From: Pseudomonas lactucae
GTDB lineage: Bacteria; Pseudomonadota; Gammaproteobacteria; Pseudomonadales; Pseudomonadaceae
Length of the DNA: 50,105 nucleotides
Direction of reading: 5' to 3'
Assembly: GCF_016937615.1 (NCBI RefSeq)
Contig: NZ_JAFHKI010000037.1
Location: forward strand, 1 to 50,105
The translations under genes were made by a program, and so were the position numbers. This document shows, piece by piece, positions 36,278-45,549 of the stretch. Below the pieces are notes generated by a model. The model searched no databases. It was not told the origin of the DNA and worked only from the letters and a program-made list of their open reading frames with translations. Position 1 is the stretch's first letter, and each line of letters starts with the position of its first letter.

Positions 36278-36335
36278 TTAATCTTCAATCCTAGGATGGC
36301 TCTTACGCAATCTTTTCTTATTTCGGACGCCCACC

Positions 36336-37226
36336 ATGGAACGCACCTCCCCCCTCGGCAGCCTGGACAGCAGCACCCAGGGTTGGATCAACGGTTTTAT
36401 CGGCGTGCTGATTTTCAGCGGCTCGCTGCCCGCGACACGCCTGGCCGTGATGGAATTCGACCCGGTATTTCTCACCCTGATCCGTGCCACCATCGCCGCC
36501 GTGCTGGGGCTGCTGGGGCTGTGGCTGTTCAAGCAGAAGCGTCCCACACGCCGTCAATGGGGCCCGCTGGTGATCGTATCCCTCGGCGTGGTGATCGGTT
36601 TCCCGCTGCTCACCGCCCTGGCGCTGCAATACGTGACCTCCGCGCACTCCATCGTGTTCATCGGTTTGCTCCCCCTCGCCACCGCGCTCTTTGGCGTACT
36701 GCGTGGCGGCGAGCGGCCGCGTCCGGTGTTCTGGCTGTTCTCGATACTGGGCAGCGCACTGGTGATGGGTTACGCGGTCGCCCAGGGCTTGAGCGCCGCG
36801 CCCGCCGGCGACCTGTTGATGCTGTTGGCGGTGCTGGTGTGTGGCTTGGGGTACGCCGAGGGCGCCACGCTGTCGCGCAGCCTGGGCGGTTGGCAAGTGA
36901 TCTGCTGGGCGCTGGTGGTGTCGCTGCCGGTGGTGCTGCCGCTGAGCCTGGTGCTGGCACCGTCCGACTTTACCGGCATCAGCCTGCCGGCCTGGCTCAG
37001 CCTGGCTTATGTAGCCTTGTTCAGCATGCTGATCGGCTTTGTGTTCTGGTATCGCGGGCTGGCTCAGGGCGGCATTGCCGCCGTTGGCCAGTTGCAATTG
37101 CTGCAACCGTTCTTCGGCCTGGCGCTGGCGGCGGGCCTGCTGCACGAACAGGTGAGCCTGGGCATGGTACTGGTGACCGTTACCGTGATCGGCTGCGTGG
37201 CCGGCGCCAAGCGCTTCGCCCGCTAG
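36336..37226 (+). CDS. EamA/DMT-family transporter
   Basis: Ten-helix drug/metabolite transporter of 296 residues with two EamA repeats: GFIGVLIFSGSLPATRLAVM through the first half, and GDLLMLLAVLVCGLGYAEGA starting the second. Probably exports an amino acid-like or PLP-related metabolite, as inferred from the divergent MocR regulator. Its stop overlaps the convergent YceI stop by a few bases. Confidence 0.85.
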   Translation: MERTSPLGSLDSSTQGWINGFIGVLIFSGSLPATRLAVMEFDPVFLTLIRATIAAVLGLLGLWLFKQKRPTRRQWGPLVIVSLGVVIGFPLLTALALQYVTSAHSIVFIGLLPLATALFGVLRGGERPRPVFWLFSILGSALVMGYAVAQGLSAAPAGDLLMLLAVLVCGLGYAEGATLSRSLGGWQVICWALVVSLPVVLPLSLVLAPSDFTGISLPAWLSLAYVALFSMLIGFVFWYRGLAQGGIAAVGQLQLLQPFFGLALAAGLLHEQVSLGMVLVTVTVIGCVAGAKRFAR

Positions 37227-37780
37227 CGCTGTGGCGCAACCATCTTGAACTTGATGTGGATGTCGTTGGAGACCACGCTGTTACCGGCCCACTCCCCCTC
37301 GCCGATCTTGAAGTCGCCACGGTCAAGGATGAACTCGCCGTCAAAGACACCGATGCCATCCTGCTCCTTGAGCAGCACCTGCACATCCACCGGGCGCGTG
37401 GCGCCCTTGATGGTCAGGTTGCCGCTGATACGAAAACGACTGCCGCCCAGCGCCTTGACCCCGGTGGATTCATACACGCCCACCGGATAGGTCGCCGTAT
37501 CGAACCAGGACGGGCGTTGCAGGGTGTCATTGGCCTCGTCACTGCCCGCATTGATGCTGGCGAGCTGAATCTTGAGCACTGCATGCGCCGCCTCCGGTTT
37601 CTGCGTGTCGAAGGTCAACGTGCCCTCGAACTGGCCGAACGTGCCGTACACGCGCTGCCCCAATTGCATGTAGGTAAAGCTGATCTGACTGGCGGTGGGG
37701 TTGACGTCCTTGTACTCCACGGCCTGAGCGCTGGCGATACAACCCAAAGCCAGGGCAACCGCTAAAATTCGACGTTTCAT
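37223..37780 (-). CDS. YceI-family periplasmic lipid-binding protein
   Basis: Exported beta-barrel (lipocalin-like) protein of 185 residues. The signal peptide ends near ASAQA (about residue 22). The family pattern SQISFTYMQLGQRVYGTFGQ, RPSWFDTATYPVGVYES and FILDRGDFKIGEGEWAG is clear. YceI proteins bind isoprenoid chains such as polyprenyl pyrophosphate or quinones; the ligand here is not known. The start at 37780 fits the signal peptide; no upstream family sequence precedes it. Confidence 0.9.
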   Translation of the reverse strand: MKRRILAVALALGCIASAQAVEYKDVNPTASQISFTYMQLGQRVYGTFGQFEGTLTFDTQKPEAAHAVLKIQLASINAGSDEANDTLQRPSWFDTATYPVGVYESTGVKALGGSRFRISGNLTIKGATRPVDVQVLLKEQDGIGVFDGEFILDRGDFKIGEGEWAGNSVVSNDIHIKFKMVAPQR

Positions 37781-37867
37781 GCACCGCTCCGCAAAAGGTT
37801 GACTGTATTCCCATCCGGCGCTTGTCCTGCTAAACAGAGTAGCCACCCACCACCACAAGGACTTTGC

Positions 37868-38362
37868 ATGCACGTCCCGTCCCTACAAGACATCACGGCC
37901 CCGGAAGGCATTTGCTTCGGCTGCGGCAGCAGCAACCCCCACGGCCTGCACCTCAAGAGCCGCTGGGATGAAGACCGCATCCACGTCATCGCCGAGTACC
38001 AACCCGACGCCCAGTACACCGGCTGGCCGGACCTGGTCTATGGCGGCCTGATCGCCATGCTGGTGGACTGCCATTCCAACTGGACCGCCATGGCCTGCCA
38101 TTACCAGGCCGAACACCGCGAACCCGGCAGCCTGCCGCGTATCGATTGCGTCACCGGTAACCTGGGCATCAAATTCATCAAACCCACCCCCATGGGCGTC
38201 CCCCTGACCCTGCGCGCGCGGGTCGAAGGCGACGTGGGGCGCAAAACCCGCGTGATCTGCGAGGTATACGCGGGCGACGTGCTCACCGCAATCGGTGATT
38301 CGGTGTTCGTGCGCGTCGACACCGGGCAGCTGGCCGCCGCCGCCCATGGCCGCAACGGCTGA
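37868..38362 (+). CDS. Hotdog-fold thioesterase (PaaI-like)
   Basis: Cytoplasmic protein of 164 residues with a hotdog fold. N-terminal CFGCGSSNPHGLHLKSRW and the DLVYGGLIAMLVDCHSNWTA helix segment, with Asp in the usual active-site position, are typical of PaaI/YbgC-type acyl-CoA thioesterases. It is divergent from yceI with an 87-base gap. Substrate unknown. Confidence 0.8.
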   Translation: MHVPSLQDITAPEGICFGCGSSNPHGLHLKSRWDEDRIHVIAEYQPDAQYTGWPDLVYGGLIAMLVDCHSNWTAMACHYQAEHREPGSLPRIDCVTGNLGIKFIKPTPMGVPLTLRARVEGDVGRKTRVICEVYAGDVLTAIGDSVFVRVDTGQLAAAAHGRNG

Positions 38363-38406
38363 ACCTGGTCTACATTGATTGCCACCGCCAATCGAGGATT
38401 GCACCG

Positions 38407-39294
38407 ATGACTCGTCTCACCGCGAAGGACTTTGCCCCCGAACTGCTGGAACTCTACGACGGCTATGCCCACGGCAAGCTCAACCGGCGCGAGTTTCTCG
38501 ACCGCGCGGCATTGTTCACCTTCGGCGGCTTGACCGCCTCGGCACTGCTGGCGGCGCTGAGCCCCAACTATGCCCTGGCCGAGCAGGTTAAATTCACCGA
38601 CCCGGACATTGTCGCCGACTACATCACCTACCCCTCGCCCAAAGGTAACGGCACGGTACGCGGCTATCTAGTGCGCCCGGCCAAGGCTGCGGGCAAGTTG
38701 CCGGCGGTGGTGGTGGTCCACGAAAACCGTGGCTTGAATCCGTATATCGAAGACGTCGCCCGACGCCTGGCCAAGGCTGGATTTATCGCCCTGGCCCCCG
38801 ACGGCCTGACCTCGGTCGGCGGCTACCCCGGTAACGATGAAAAAGGCGTGGCCCTGCAACAGACCGTCGACCCGACCAAACTGATGAACGACTTCTTCGC
38901 GGCCATCGAATGGCTGATGCAGCACGACAGCAGCACCGGCAAAGTCGGCATCACCGGCTTCTGCTACGGCGGCGGCGTGACCAACGCGGCGGCGGTGGCC
39001 TATCCCGAGCTGGGCGCGGCCGTTTCGTTCTATGGGCGCCAGCCGCAGGCCCAGGACGTGCCGCGGATCAAGGCGCCGATCATGCTGCACTTCGGCGAGC
39101 TGGATACACGGATCAACGAAGGCTGGCCGGCCTATGAGCAAGCGTTGAAAGCGGCAGGCACGACCTATGAGGCATTCATCTACAAGGGCGCCAATCACGG
39201 GTTCCATAATGATTCGACGCCGCGCTATGACGAAGCGGCGGCGAACCTGGCCTGGGAGCGCACACTGGGCTGGTTTCGCAAATATCTGAGCTAA
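38407..39294 (+). CDS. Dienelactone hydrolase family protein, Tat-type signal
   Basis: Alpha/beta hydrolase of 295 residues resembling YghX-type carboxymethylenebutenolidase homologues. The N-terminus has NRREFLDRAALFTFGG, a twin-arginine-like signal followed by a hydrophobic stretch, so periplasmic export is likely. The triad is visible: Cys186 in GFCYGGG, Asp in GELDTRI, His in NHGFHN. It follows the thioesterase by 44 bases and is probably co-transcribed. Its stop overlaps that of convergent ampR. The substrate is unknown; no chlorocatechol genes are present. Confidence 0.85.
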   Translation: MTRLTAKDFAPELLELYDGYAHGKLNRREFLDRAALFTFGGLTASALLAALSPNYALAEQVKFTDPDIVADYITYPSPKGNGTVRGYLVRPAKAAGKLPAVVVVHENRGLNPYIEDVARRLAKAGFIALAPDGLTSVGGYPGNDEKGVALQQTVDPTKLMNDFFAAIEWLMQHDSSTGKVGITGFCYGGGVTNAAAVAYPELGAAVSFYGRQPQAQDVPRIKAPIMLHFGELDTRINEGWPAYEQALKAAGTTYEAFIYKGANHGFHNDSTPRYDEAAANLAWERTLGWFRKYLS

Positions 39295-40166
39295 AGCGAA
39301 GACGCTTCGAGCAACCAGTCCTTGAAAGCCGCCATCGCGGGCGTCTGCGCCCGCGACTGAAGGCGCGTCAACCAATAGCTGCCCGTGGTGATAGTCACAT
39401 CGAACGGTTGGCGAATCACATCGGTGGACAGCTGCCGGGGGAACATCATCGCCGGCGCCAACGCCACGCCGATCCCTTGCAATGCCGCTTCCATCATCGC
39501 CAACGAGGAATCAAACACGATGCTGCGCGGCATCACGGTATCGGCGGGCAACCCTGCGGCCTGGAACCACAGGTTCCACTCATCGGCGCGGTAAGAGCGT
39601 AGCAAGGTGTGTTTCAACAGATCGTCCGCCGTGCGCAGTTGCTCGGCGATTGACGGCACGCAGAGCACGCTCAACGGCGCCACCAACAGTTGGCAGGCGT
39701 CAGTGCCGTGCCAGGCGCCCGCACCGAAACGAATCGCGTAATCCAAGCCTTCGGCAGCCACGTCCACACGGTTGTTGTGGGTGGACAGACGCAGATCGAT
39801 AAACGGGTTGCGACTCTGGAAATCCGGCAGGCGCGGCAGCAACCAGCCCACCGCGAAGGTGCCGACCGCCCCCACGCTGAGCACCTCCCGATAATGCCCG
39901 CCTTCGAACTGGTCTAAGGTGTTGGTGATGCGGTCGAAAGACTCGTGTACCACCGGCAGCAGGGTTTCGCCTTCACGGGTCAGCATCAGCCCTCTGGGCA
40001 AACGCTTGAACAGGATGACATTCAACTGCGCCTCCAGACTCTTGACCTGATGGCTGACCGCCGCCTGGGTCACACACAGTTCGATGGCTGCCCGAGTAAA
40101 GCTCAAATGCCGGGCCGAGGCTTCGAATGCCCGCAGGGCATTGAGGGGCAGATGGGATCGCAGCAT
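39291..40166 (-). CDS. ampR: AmpR, LysR-family regulator of ampC
   Basis: LysR-type regulator of 291 residues very like Pseudomonas AmpR: LPLNALRAFEASARHLSFTR and TQAAVSHQVKSLEAQL in the DNA-binding domain, then VGAVGTFAVGWLLPRL and STHNNRVDVAAEGLDYAI in the effector domain. It binds muropeptides: UDP-MurNAc-pentapeptide keeps it inactive and anhydro-muropeptides activate it to induce ampC. The divergent ampC at 40299 gives the classical ampR-ampC layout. Confidence 0.93.
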   Translation of the reverse strand: MLRSHLPLNALRAFEASARHLSFTRAAIELCVTQAAVSHQVKSLEAQLNVILFKRLPRGLMLTREGETLLPVVHESFDRITNTLDQFEGGHYREVLSVGAVGTFAVGWLLPRLPDFQSRNPFIDLRLSTHNNRVDVAAEGLDYAIRFGAGAWHGTDACQLLVAPLSVLCVPSIAEQLRTADDLLKHTLLRSYRADEWNLWFQAAGLPADTVMPRSIVFDSSLAMMEAALQGIGVALAPAMMFPRQLSTDVIRQPFDVTITTGSYWLTRLQSRAQTPAMAAFKDWLLEASSL

Positions 40167-40173
40167 GTCTTAA

Positions 40174-40190
40174 CCTTAGTTTTTCTAATG
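40174..40190. promoter_or_regulatory. Candidate AmpR-binding element in the ampR-ampC gap
   Basis: CCTTAG-TTTTT-CTAATGG holds a TTAG/CTAA inverted repeat (40176-40179 and 40185-40188), ten bases upstream of the ampR start. AmpR sites in other bacteria occupy this position and contain similar T-rich centres. The assignment rests on position and composition. Confidence 0.45.
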
Positions 40191-40298
40191 GCTGGTGCGA
40201 GATATCATCGGTTGTCGAAGGGTCGCACTCTGCCTAGATTTGCGTCGTTCGCGAAGACCTTGGTCATCGGCCCGTCACTTATATGGAAGCCAGATTGT

Positions 40299-41452
<1,154 letters not shown>

Positions 41453-41456
41453 GCCG

Positions 41457-42403
41457 CTACCTGAGGATGCGCTTGTAGTAATCGTCTTCAGGTTCAGGCT
41501 GGAAGTGGATATCACGGATAAACGCTTCCAGCCGCTGGGTGTTGCGCTTGGCGCAATGCCGTCGAACGAGGTCCAGGTTCTGGAGTAACTGGTCGTATTC
41601 GCCTTCCATCAATGCCAGCGCCAGGTCAAGTACGCCCGCATCACCCCAGGCGCGGATGATTTCGTTCTTTTCGTCAGAAGACCTCTTCGCTTTAGCCAAG
41701 GATCGCCTGGCGAGTATCATTAGAAATGACTTGGGGCCACCTTCCAGGTCCGTTGCGAAGCCTTTTTTGGCAAAATGCGGGATGTGATTTACATCGCAAT
41801 AATCATTGACGAACCGATAGTAGACAGCCAGCTCATACAACAAGGTTTTCAGGGTTCCATAGATCAGGGCATCCAACGGTCTCAAACTTTGACAGACGTC
41901 CAAGATGAAAACCAAAAAGCAGCCCGTATTGGCTTGAGCAATCAACCTGTACTCGTCCAGCGTCGGCAACACACTGCCTTCACTCGCTGAAACATCCAGG
42001 TATTGACCGATGTGCAGGGCTTCAAGACTCTGCAGGCCGGCATTCATGACAGTGACGTTATCCAGGACGGCGAGATGCTGAAGGCCTGCCAGGTAGCCGT
42101 GCATGCCTGAAATAATTGCCACGTTCGCGCCGTACGTTGACCATACCGAGGGTTGCCCCCGCCGCAAGTGATCTCCATCGAACACATCGTCGTGTATCAA
42201 CGAAGCGGTATTCATCAGCTCAACCGCCTCGCACAGCACACTCGCTTGCGTCGAGGGGACGCCAAAGAACATGGCGAGCGCCCAGGCAAGCTCGGTGCGA
42301 ATGAGTTTTCCATGGAACTGGGTCTGGTAAGCGAACGGCTCAATCCACTGGGATTTGGCATGCGCATATCGGGTGGCATCGATGCGGCGACGGGGCTATT
42401 CAT
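41457..42403 (-). CDS. Polyprenyl (FPP/GGPP-type) synthase (one-base frameshift near the N-terminus)
   Basis: Trans-isoprenyl diphosphate synthase that would condense IPP with an allylic diphosphate. The first Asp-rich motif is in SLIHDDVFDGDHLRRGQPS (DDxxD followed by RRG). The second is degenerate: NDYCD in place of DDxxD, then KKGFATDLEGGPKSF. The N-terminal FHGKLIR corresponds to the GGKR-type motif. The start at 42403 has AAGGA 6 bases upstream (MNSPVAA). About 20 bases later one base is missing (near 42377-42384), and the family sequence continues in another frame as IDATRYAHAKSQWIEPF. Corrected length is 315 residues. It is divergent from a terpene synthase and probably supplies its substrate. 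Confidence 0.82.
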
Positions 42404-42656
42404 GGGTATCCTTCAACACTATGAGTTTACTCACCGGTAAAAGACCCACCGCACAACCTGGCCACCGCATTACCTCGACATTGCTTCCTTGCCTTTAACC
42501 TTAGCGGCGTACGCGCCACGCATGCTTTTTTTTGGCAATAAAAAACTGCAACCATAGCGCACAGAACTATTGCGCCGCGCCCGCCGCATCGCCATTCAAA
42601 ATTCGTATAACGCCCGGTCGCGGACTCATCTACGTTAATAACTGTCAGCGTCTTTC
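42404..42656. other. Divergent promoter region of the terpene gene pair
   Basis: This 253-base gap is AT-richer than the flanking genes and must hold both promoters. A small inverted repeat TGAGT-TT-ACTCA lies at 42422-42433. No recognised regulator site or open frame was found. Confidence 0.5.
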
Positions 42657-43637
42657 ATGCGTCACCGGGTACACGAGATGACAGGGTTATTGTCTGGCGG
42701 AACGGCTTTCCCATTGAGCCCATACACGGACGAAGCACAAAGCCATACGCGTCAGTGGCTAAACCGTATGGGGCTGGAAGCCACGCCTCATGCGGCCCAT
42801 CAATTGGATATCTACGTACCGGGCACTTATGCCGGTTACATGTGGAGTGATGCGCCTGCGGACATCCTGCTGATCCTGTCCGATCTGGTGGGCTGGTTCA
42901 GTTGCCAGGACGACCTCGCCGATGAGGACTGCAAGGACCCGGACATCCTCGAACGCCTGATTCGCGGCGTGTACACCCGAGCGTTCACCTCGAACACGGC
43001 GAGCCGCGAACCACTCGCCTGCGCACTCGCCGATATCGTGCACAGGGCCGCCCGCCTGATGCCGCCGATCTGGAAACAACGCGTCGCGGAGCAATACGCC
43101 AATTACCTCGCCCCGTGCGCCGTCGCGCTCGTGCATCGGCTGCACCACACTCAACCGGGTGCCGACGGCTATGAAAGCCTTTGGCAAAACGCCGGTGGAT
43201 TTCAGGTGTGCCTGGAGTTCACTTACCTGGCACAAAATATCAACTTGCCCAGCGCCCTCTACTACAGCTCCCCCTGGCAGGAGCTTCGCAGCCTGGCGTT
43301 GAACCTGTTCAAAGCGGTCAACGATGTCATCTCGTTCCCAACCATGGAAGATCCCAACGAGGATATTTTCAACCTGCTGACTCACCTCAGACACACTCGC
43401 GGGTTTACCGCGCAACAGGCCACTGAGGATGTGTCCCAACGCATTGAGCAATGGGCTGAACGCTTTTCCCAAGCCCAGGCCATATTGCCTGAACGGCTTG
43501 CAACGCTGGGATTTGACGAGCGCAGCCAGGAACAGGCGCAGGTCTGCGCCCAGGCCCTGCATAACCAGTGGCGCGGCAATATTGCCTGGCACCTGGCGGC
43601 GCCGCGTTATCGGGCAATCCGCTTCAAGGGCGAGTGA
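42657..43637 (+). CDS. Class I terpene synthase
   Basis: Terpene cyclase of 326 residues expected to ionise a prenyl diphosphate with Mg2+ and cyclise it to a mono- or sesquiterpene. The Asp-rich motif is D85-D86-x-x-D89 in FSCQDDLADED. An NSE-type motif starts N222-D223 with S226, but the Glu falls at 231, one residue later than the usual ND-x2-S-x3-E spacing. The C-terminal Arg-Tyr pair (R317-Y318) that senses diphosphate is present. An ATG at 42678 is an alternative start; neither has a strong ribosome site. The product cannot be predicted from the sequence. Confidence 0.85.
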   Translation: MRHRVHEMTGLLSGGTAFPLSPYTDEAQSHTRQWLNRMGLEATPHAAHQLDIYVPGTYAGYMWSDAPADILLILSDLVGWFSCQDDLADEDCKDPDILERLIRGVYTRAFTSNTASREPLACALADIVHRAARLMPPIWKQRVAEQYANYLAPCAVALVHRLHHTQPGADGYESLWQNAGGFQVCLEFTYLAQNINLPSALYYSSPWQELRSLALNLFKAVNDVISFPTMEDPNEDIFNLLTHLRHTRGFTAQQATEDVSQRIEQWAERFSQAQAILPERLATLGFDERSQEQAQVCAQALHNQWRGNIAWHLAAPRYRAIRFKGE

Positions 43638-43705
43638 GAAATCCCCGGCCGCCCAGCCGTAAAAACATCTAGGCTTAACAGTCACCTTGCCAGTGGAGAC
43701 CTCCC

Positions 43706-43898
43706 ATGCAGCTCGAAGGATCCTGCCATTGCGGCGCCGTGACATTCAGCCTCATCAGTGCGCGCCCCTACCCTTATCAGCGCTGTTACTGCTCGATCTG
43801 CCGCAAGACCCAGGGCGGTGGCGGCTATGCGATCAATCTGGGCGGCGATGCCAAGAGCTTAAAGGTGCGCGGTCGCAAAATGATCAATATCTACACCG
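43706..43898 (+). pseudogene. GFA-family protein, 5' fragment
   Basis: The N-terminal half of a glutathione-dependent formaldehyde-activating-enzyme-like (GFA) protein, with zinc ligands in SCHCGAV and CYCSICRKTQGG. Family similarity stops after KSLKVRGRKMINIY at about 43898. The frame then runs to 44053 through unrelated sequence, lacking the second zinc motif (C-x2-C with a Gly-Ser region) that the family needs. It is adjacent to a histidine kinase 3' fragment, so it looks truncated by a rearrangement. Confidence 0.7.
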
Positions 43899-44015
43899 TC
43901 ACAGCGGGCCTGCATACGCCCACGTCATCCGAAACGAGGCCCCGCCCAACTCCGAATCCAGAGCATGCACCTGCCCGCCATGCCATTGCGATACCTGCTG
44001 CACCAGACAGGCCCC
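43899..44015 (-). pseudogene. Histidine kinase, 3' fragment
   Basis: Minus-strand codons read LVQQVSQWHGGQVHALDSE followed by GGASFRMTW and a stop at 43899-43901. This is the end of a sensor-kinase HATPase domain (G2 box, last strands). The preceding codons (TLKIHGKHGA) are not kinase-like and the rest of the gene is absent. It is a remnant joined tail-to-tail to the truncated GFA gene. Confidence 0.6.
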
Positions 44016-44195
44016 ATGTTTTCCATGTATTTTCAGTGTGCAGTCGCGGATAGAAGAGCGGGGAATTATAGGTAGCAAACTGAACAACTGAATCAACGGT
44101 CCAGCAGCAGTCGACGACGCTGCATGTTTTAAAGCGCTTTTAACAAATAAACTGCGTTTTTTAATGTCATCCACAGGGTGCTATGCGCAAAAACG

Positions 44196-44735
44196 TCACG
44201 TTTCACCTGCTGCGCCGAAGCTTTCTGGTGATTTGGCTAAAAAGGACATCGACGCGGTGATAGCAAAAGAAAACAGAACCGCCACAACGATCAAGACACT
44301 ATTAACGACACCAAACCATGGAGATACATAATCTCGAAAGGCGAGCCAAGATATATATGCACCACAGGACATCATTAGAAAAACCGACAAAACTGTGCCT
44401 ATCAAGAATGCTTCTATTGCGACCCTTCCTTGGGAAGCATAAATACCTTTTAACATTGAAAATATGGTCATGGCGAAAAGAACCATTGCGGCCATTGGCA
44501 ATTCCGGACTTGCCATAAACTGAGCATACGAACCGTTTAACGAATTCCCAATACCGTAAAATACAAACGGTAGGAGTACGAAGAGAATTTCAACACCCGC
44601 TCCACGGTAAAGCCAAACCCGTTCTCTTAAACGCCCTTTAGGTGTTCCAAAAAGCATCCCACATAAACTCGGCGTTAAACAACAAATCAGCACAGTAGCA
44701 CTCCAGAAGGAAGGCTCAAAAAACAACTGCGGCAT
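44196..44735 (-). CDS. Hypothetical polytopic membrane protein
   Basis: Protein of 179 residues with about four or five predicted helices (for example FWSATVLICCLTPSLCGML, ILFVLLPFVFYGIG, MAAMVLFAMTIFSMLKGIY, VVNSVLIVVAVLFSFAI). I do not recognise a family. The start at 44735 is chosen because GGAG stands 8 bases upstream; the frame is open to 44834. The gene and the flanking 44040-44790 region are clearly AT-richer than the neighbours and lie next to a rearrangement scar, which suggests acquired DNA. The C-terminal tail is short and polar. Confidence 0.6.
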   Translation of the reverse strand: MPQLFFEPSFWSATVLICCLTPSLCGMLFGTPKGRLRERVWLYRGAGVEILFVLLPFVFYGIGNSLNGSYAQFMASPELPMAAMVLFAMTIFSMLKGIYASQGRVAIEAFLIGTVLSVFLMMSCGAYISWLAFRDYVSPWFGVVNSVLIVVAVLFSFAITASMSFLAKSPESFGAAGET

Positions 44736-44793
44736 AACCCACTCCACTTGATAAAAATGCAACAGCGCTTGCACGGATTCGTTTACATTTTTT

Positions 44794-45399
44794 TTAAACG
44801 GCCGGCACGCCACTGTGAAAGCGGAACTCGACATCGGGCGACTCGATCAACGCTTGCTCGGCCGCCCTCACCCGCTCGATTACCTGGGCGATATCCCGGG
44901 CCTCGCCATACTGATAAGCCAGCTTCAGGTAGCCCTGGAAGTGCCGAGCTTCGCTTTTGAGCAAACCGAAGTAGAACTTGCCGAGTTCTTCATCCAAATG
45001 CGGCACCAGCGCCTCGAAGCGCTCACAACTGCGCGCCTCGATAAAGGCACCGACCACCAGAGTATCCACCAGCTTCACCGGTTCGTGGCTGCGCACCACT
45101 TTGCGCAAACCCGAGGCATAACGGCTGGCGTGCAGCTGGCGCAGCTCGATCTTGCGCTTTTTCAGCAGGCGCATGACTTGCTCGTGGTGCACCAGTTCTT
45201 CCCGGGCCAGGCGCGACATCATATTGATCAGGTCGACGTGGCCATGGTACTTGGCGATCAGGCTCAGGGCGGTGCTGGCGGCCTTGAATTCGCAGTTCTT
45301 GTGGTCGATCAGCAGGGTTTCCTGATCGGCCAGCGCGGCCTGGACCCAGGCGTCGGGGGTGCGGCAACCGAGGAATTCGTGGATTTCGGGCAGGTTCAT
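44794..45399 (-). CDS. miaE: MiaE, tRNA-(ms2io6A)-hydroxylase
   Basis: Ferritin-like di-iron monooxygenase of 201 residues that hydroxylates 2-methylthio-N6-isopentenyladenosine at tRNA position 37. The di-iron ligands are visible as Glu in NCEFKAAS, ExxH in REELVHHEQ, Glu in EARSCERF and ExxH in SEARHFQGY. The start at 45399 (MNLPEIHEF) matches the family; a GTG at 45414 is possible. Confidence 0.92.
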   Translation of the reverse strand: MNLPEIHEFLGCRTPDAWVQAALADQETLLIDHKNCEFKAASTALSLIAKYHGHVDLINMMSRLAREELVHHEQVMRLLKKRKIELRQLHASRYASGLRKVVRSHEPVKLVDTLVVGAFIEARSCERFEALVPHLDEELGKFYFGLLKSEARHFQGYLKLAYQYGEARDIAQVIERVRAAEQALIESPDVEFRFHSGVPAV

Positions 45400-45472
45400 C
45401 GGGCTCACGGGCAAAGGATCACAAAAGGCCGGCGATTATACCGACCACGCGGCAGACCACCAGCCACCGGCC

Positions 45473-45515
45473 TTGATGTGCATCAACATGACGCGCCGCG
45501 GGCAGCAACTATAGT
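45473..45515 (+). promoter_or_regulatory. Anr (FNR-type) box and promoter of the universal stress protein gene
   Basis: TTGAT-GTGC-ATCAA at 45473-45486 is a perfect Anr/FNR box. A -10 element TATAGT is at 45510-45515. With a start near 45521, the box centre falls at about -41.5, the class II activator position. Induction under low oxygen is therefore expected. Confidence 0.85.
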
Positions 45516-45549
45516 TATTCCACGCCCCCCCCTTTTGGAGATCCCGACC

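Noticed and set aside
43706..44053. Functional GFA enzyme
   Set aside because: The second half of the domain and its zinc ligands are missing.
43899..44174. 91-codon minus-strand frame as an intact small protein
   Set aside because: Only its last part is kinase-like and the upstream codons have no relation to it; a gene remnant explains it better.
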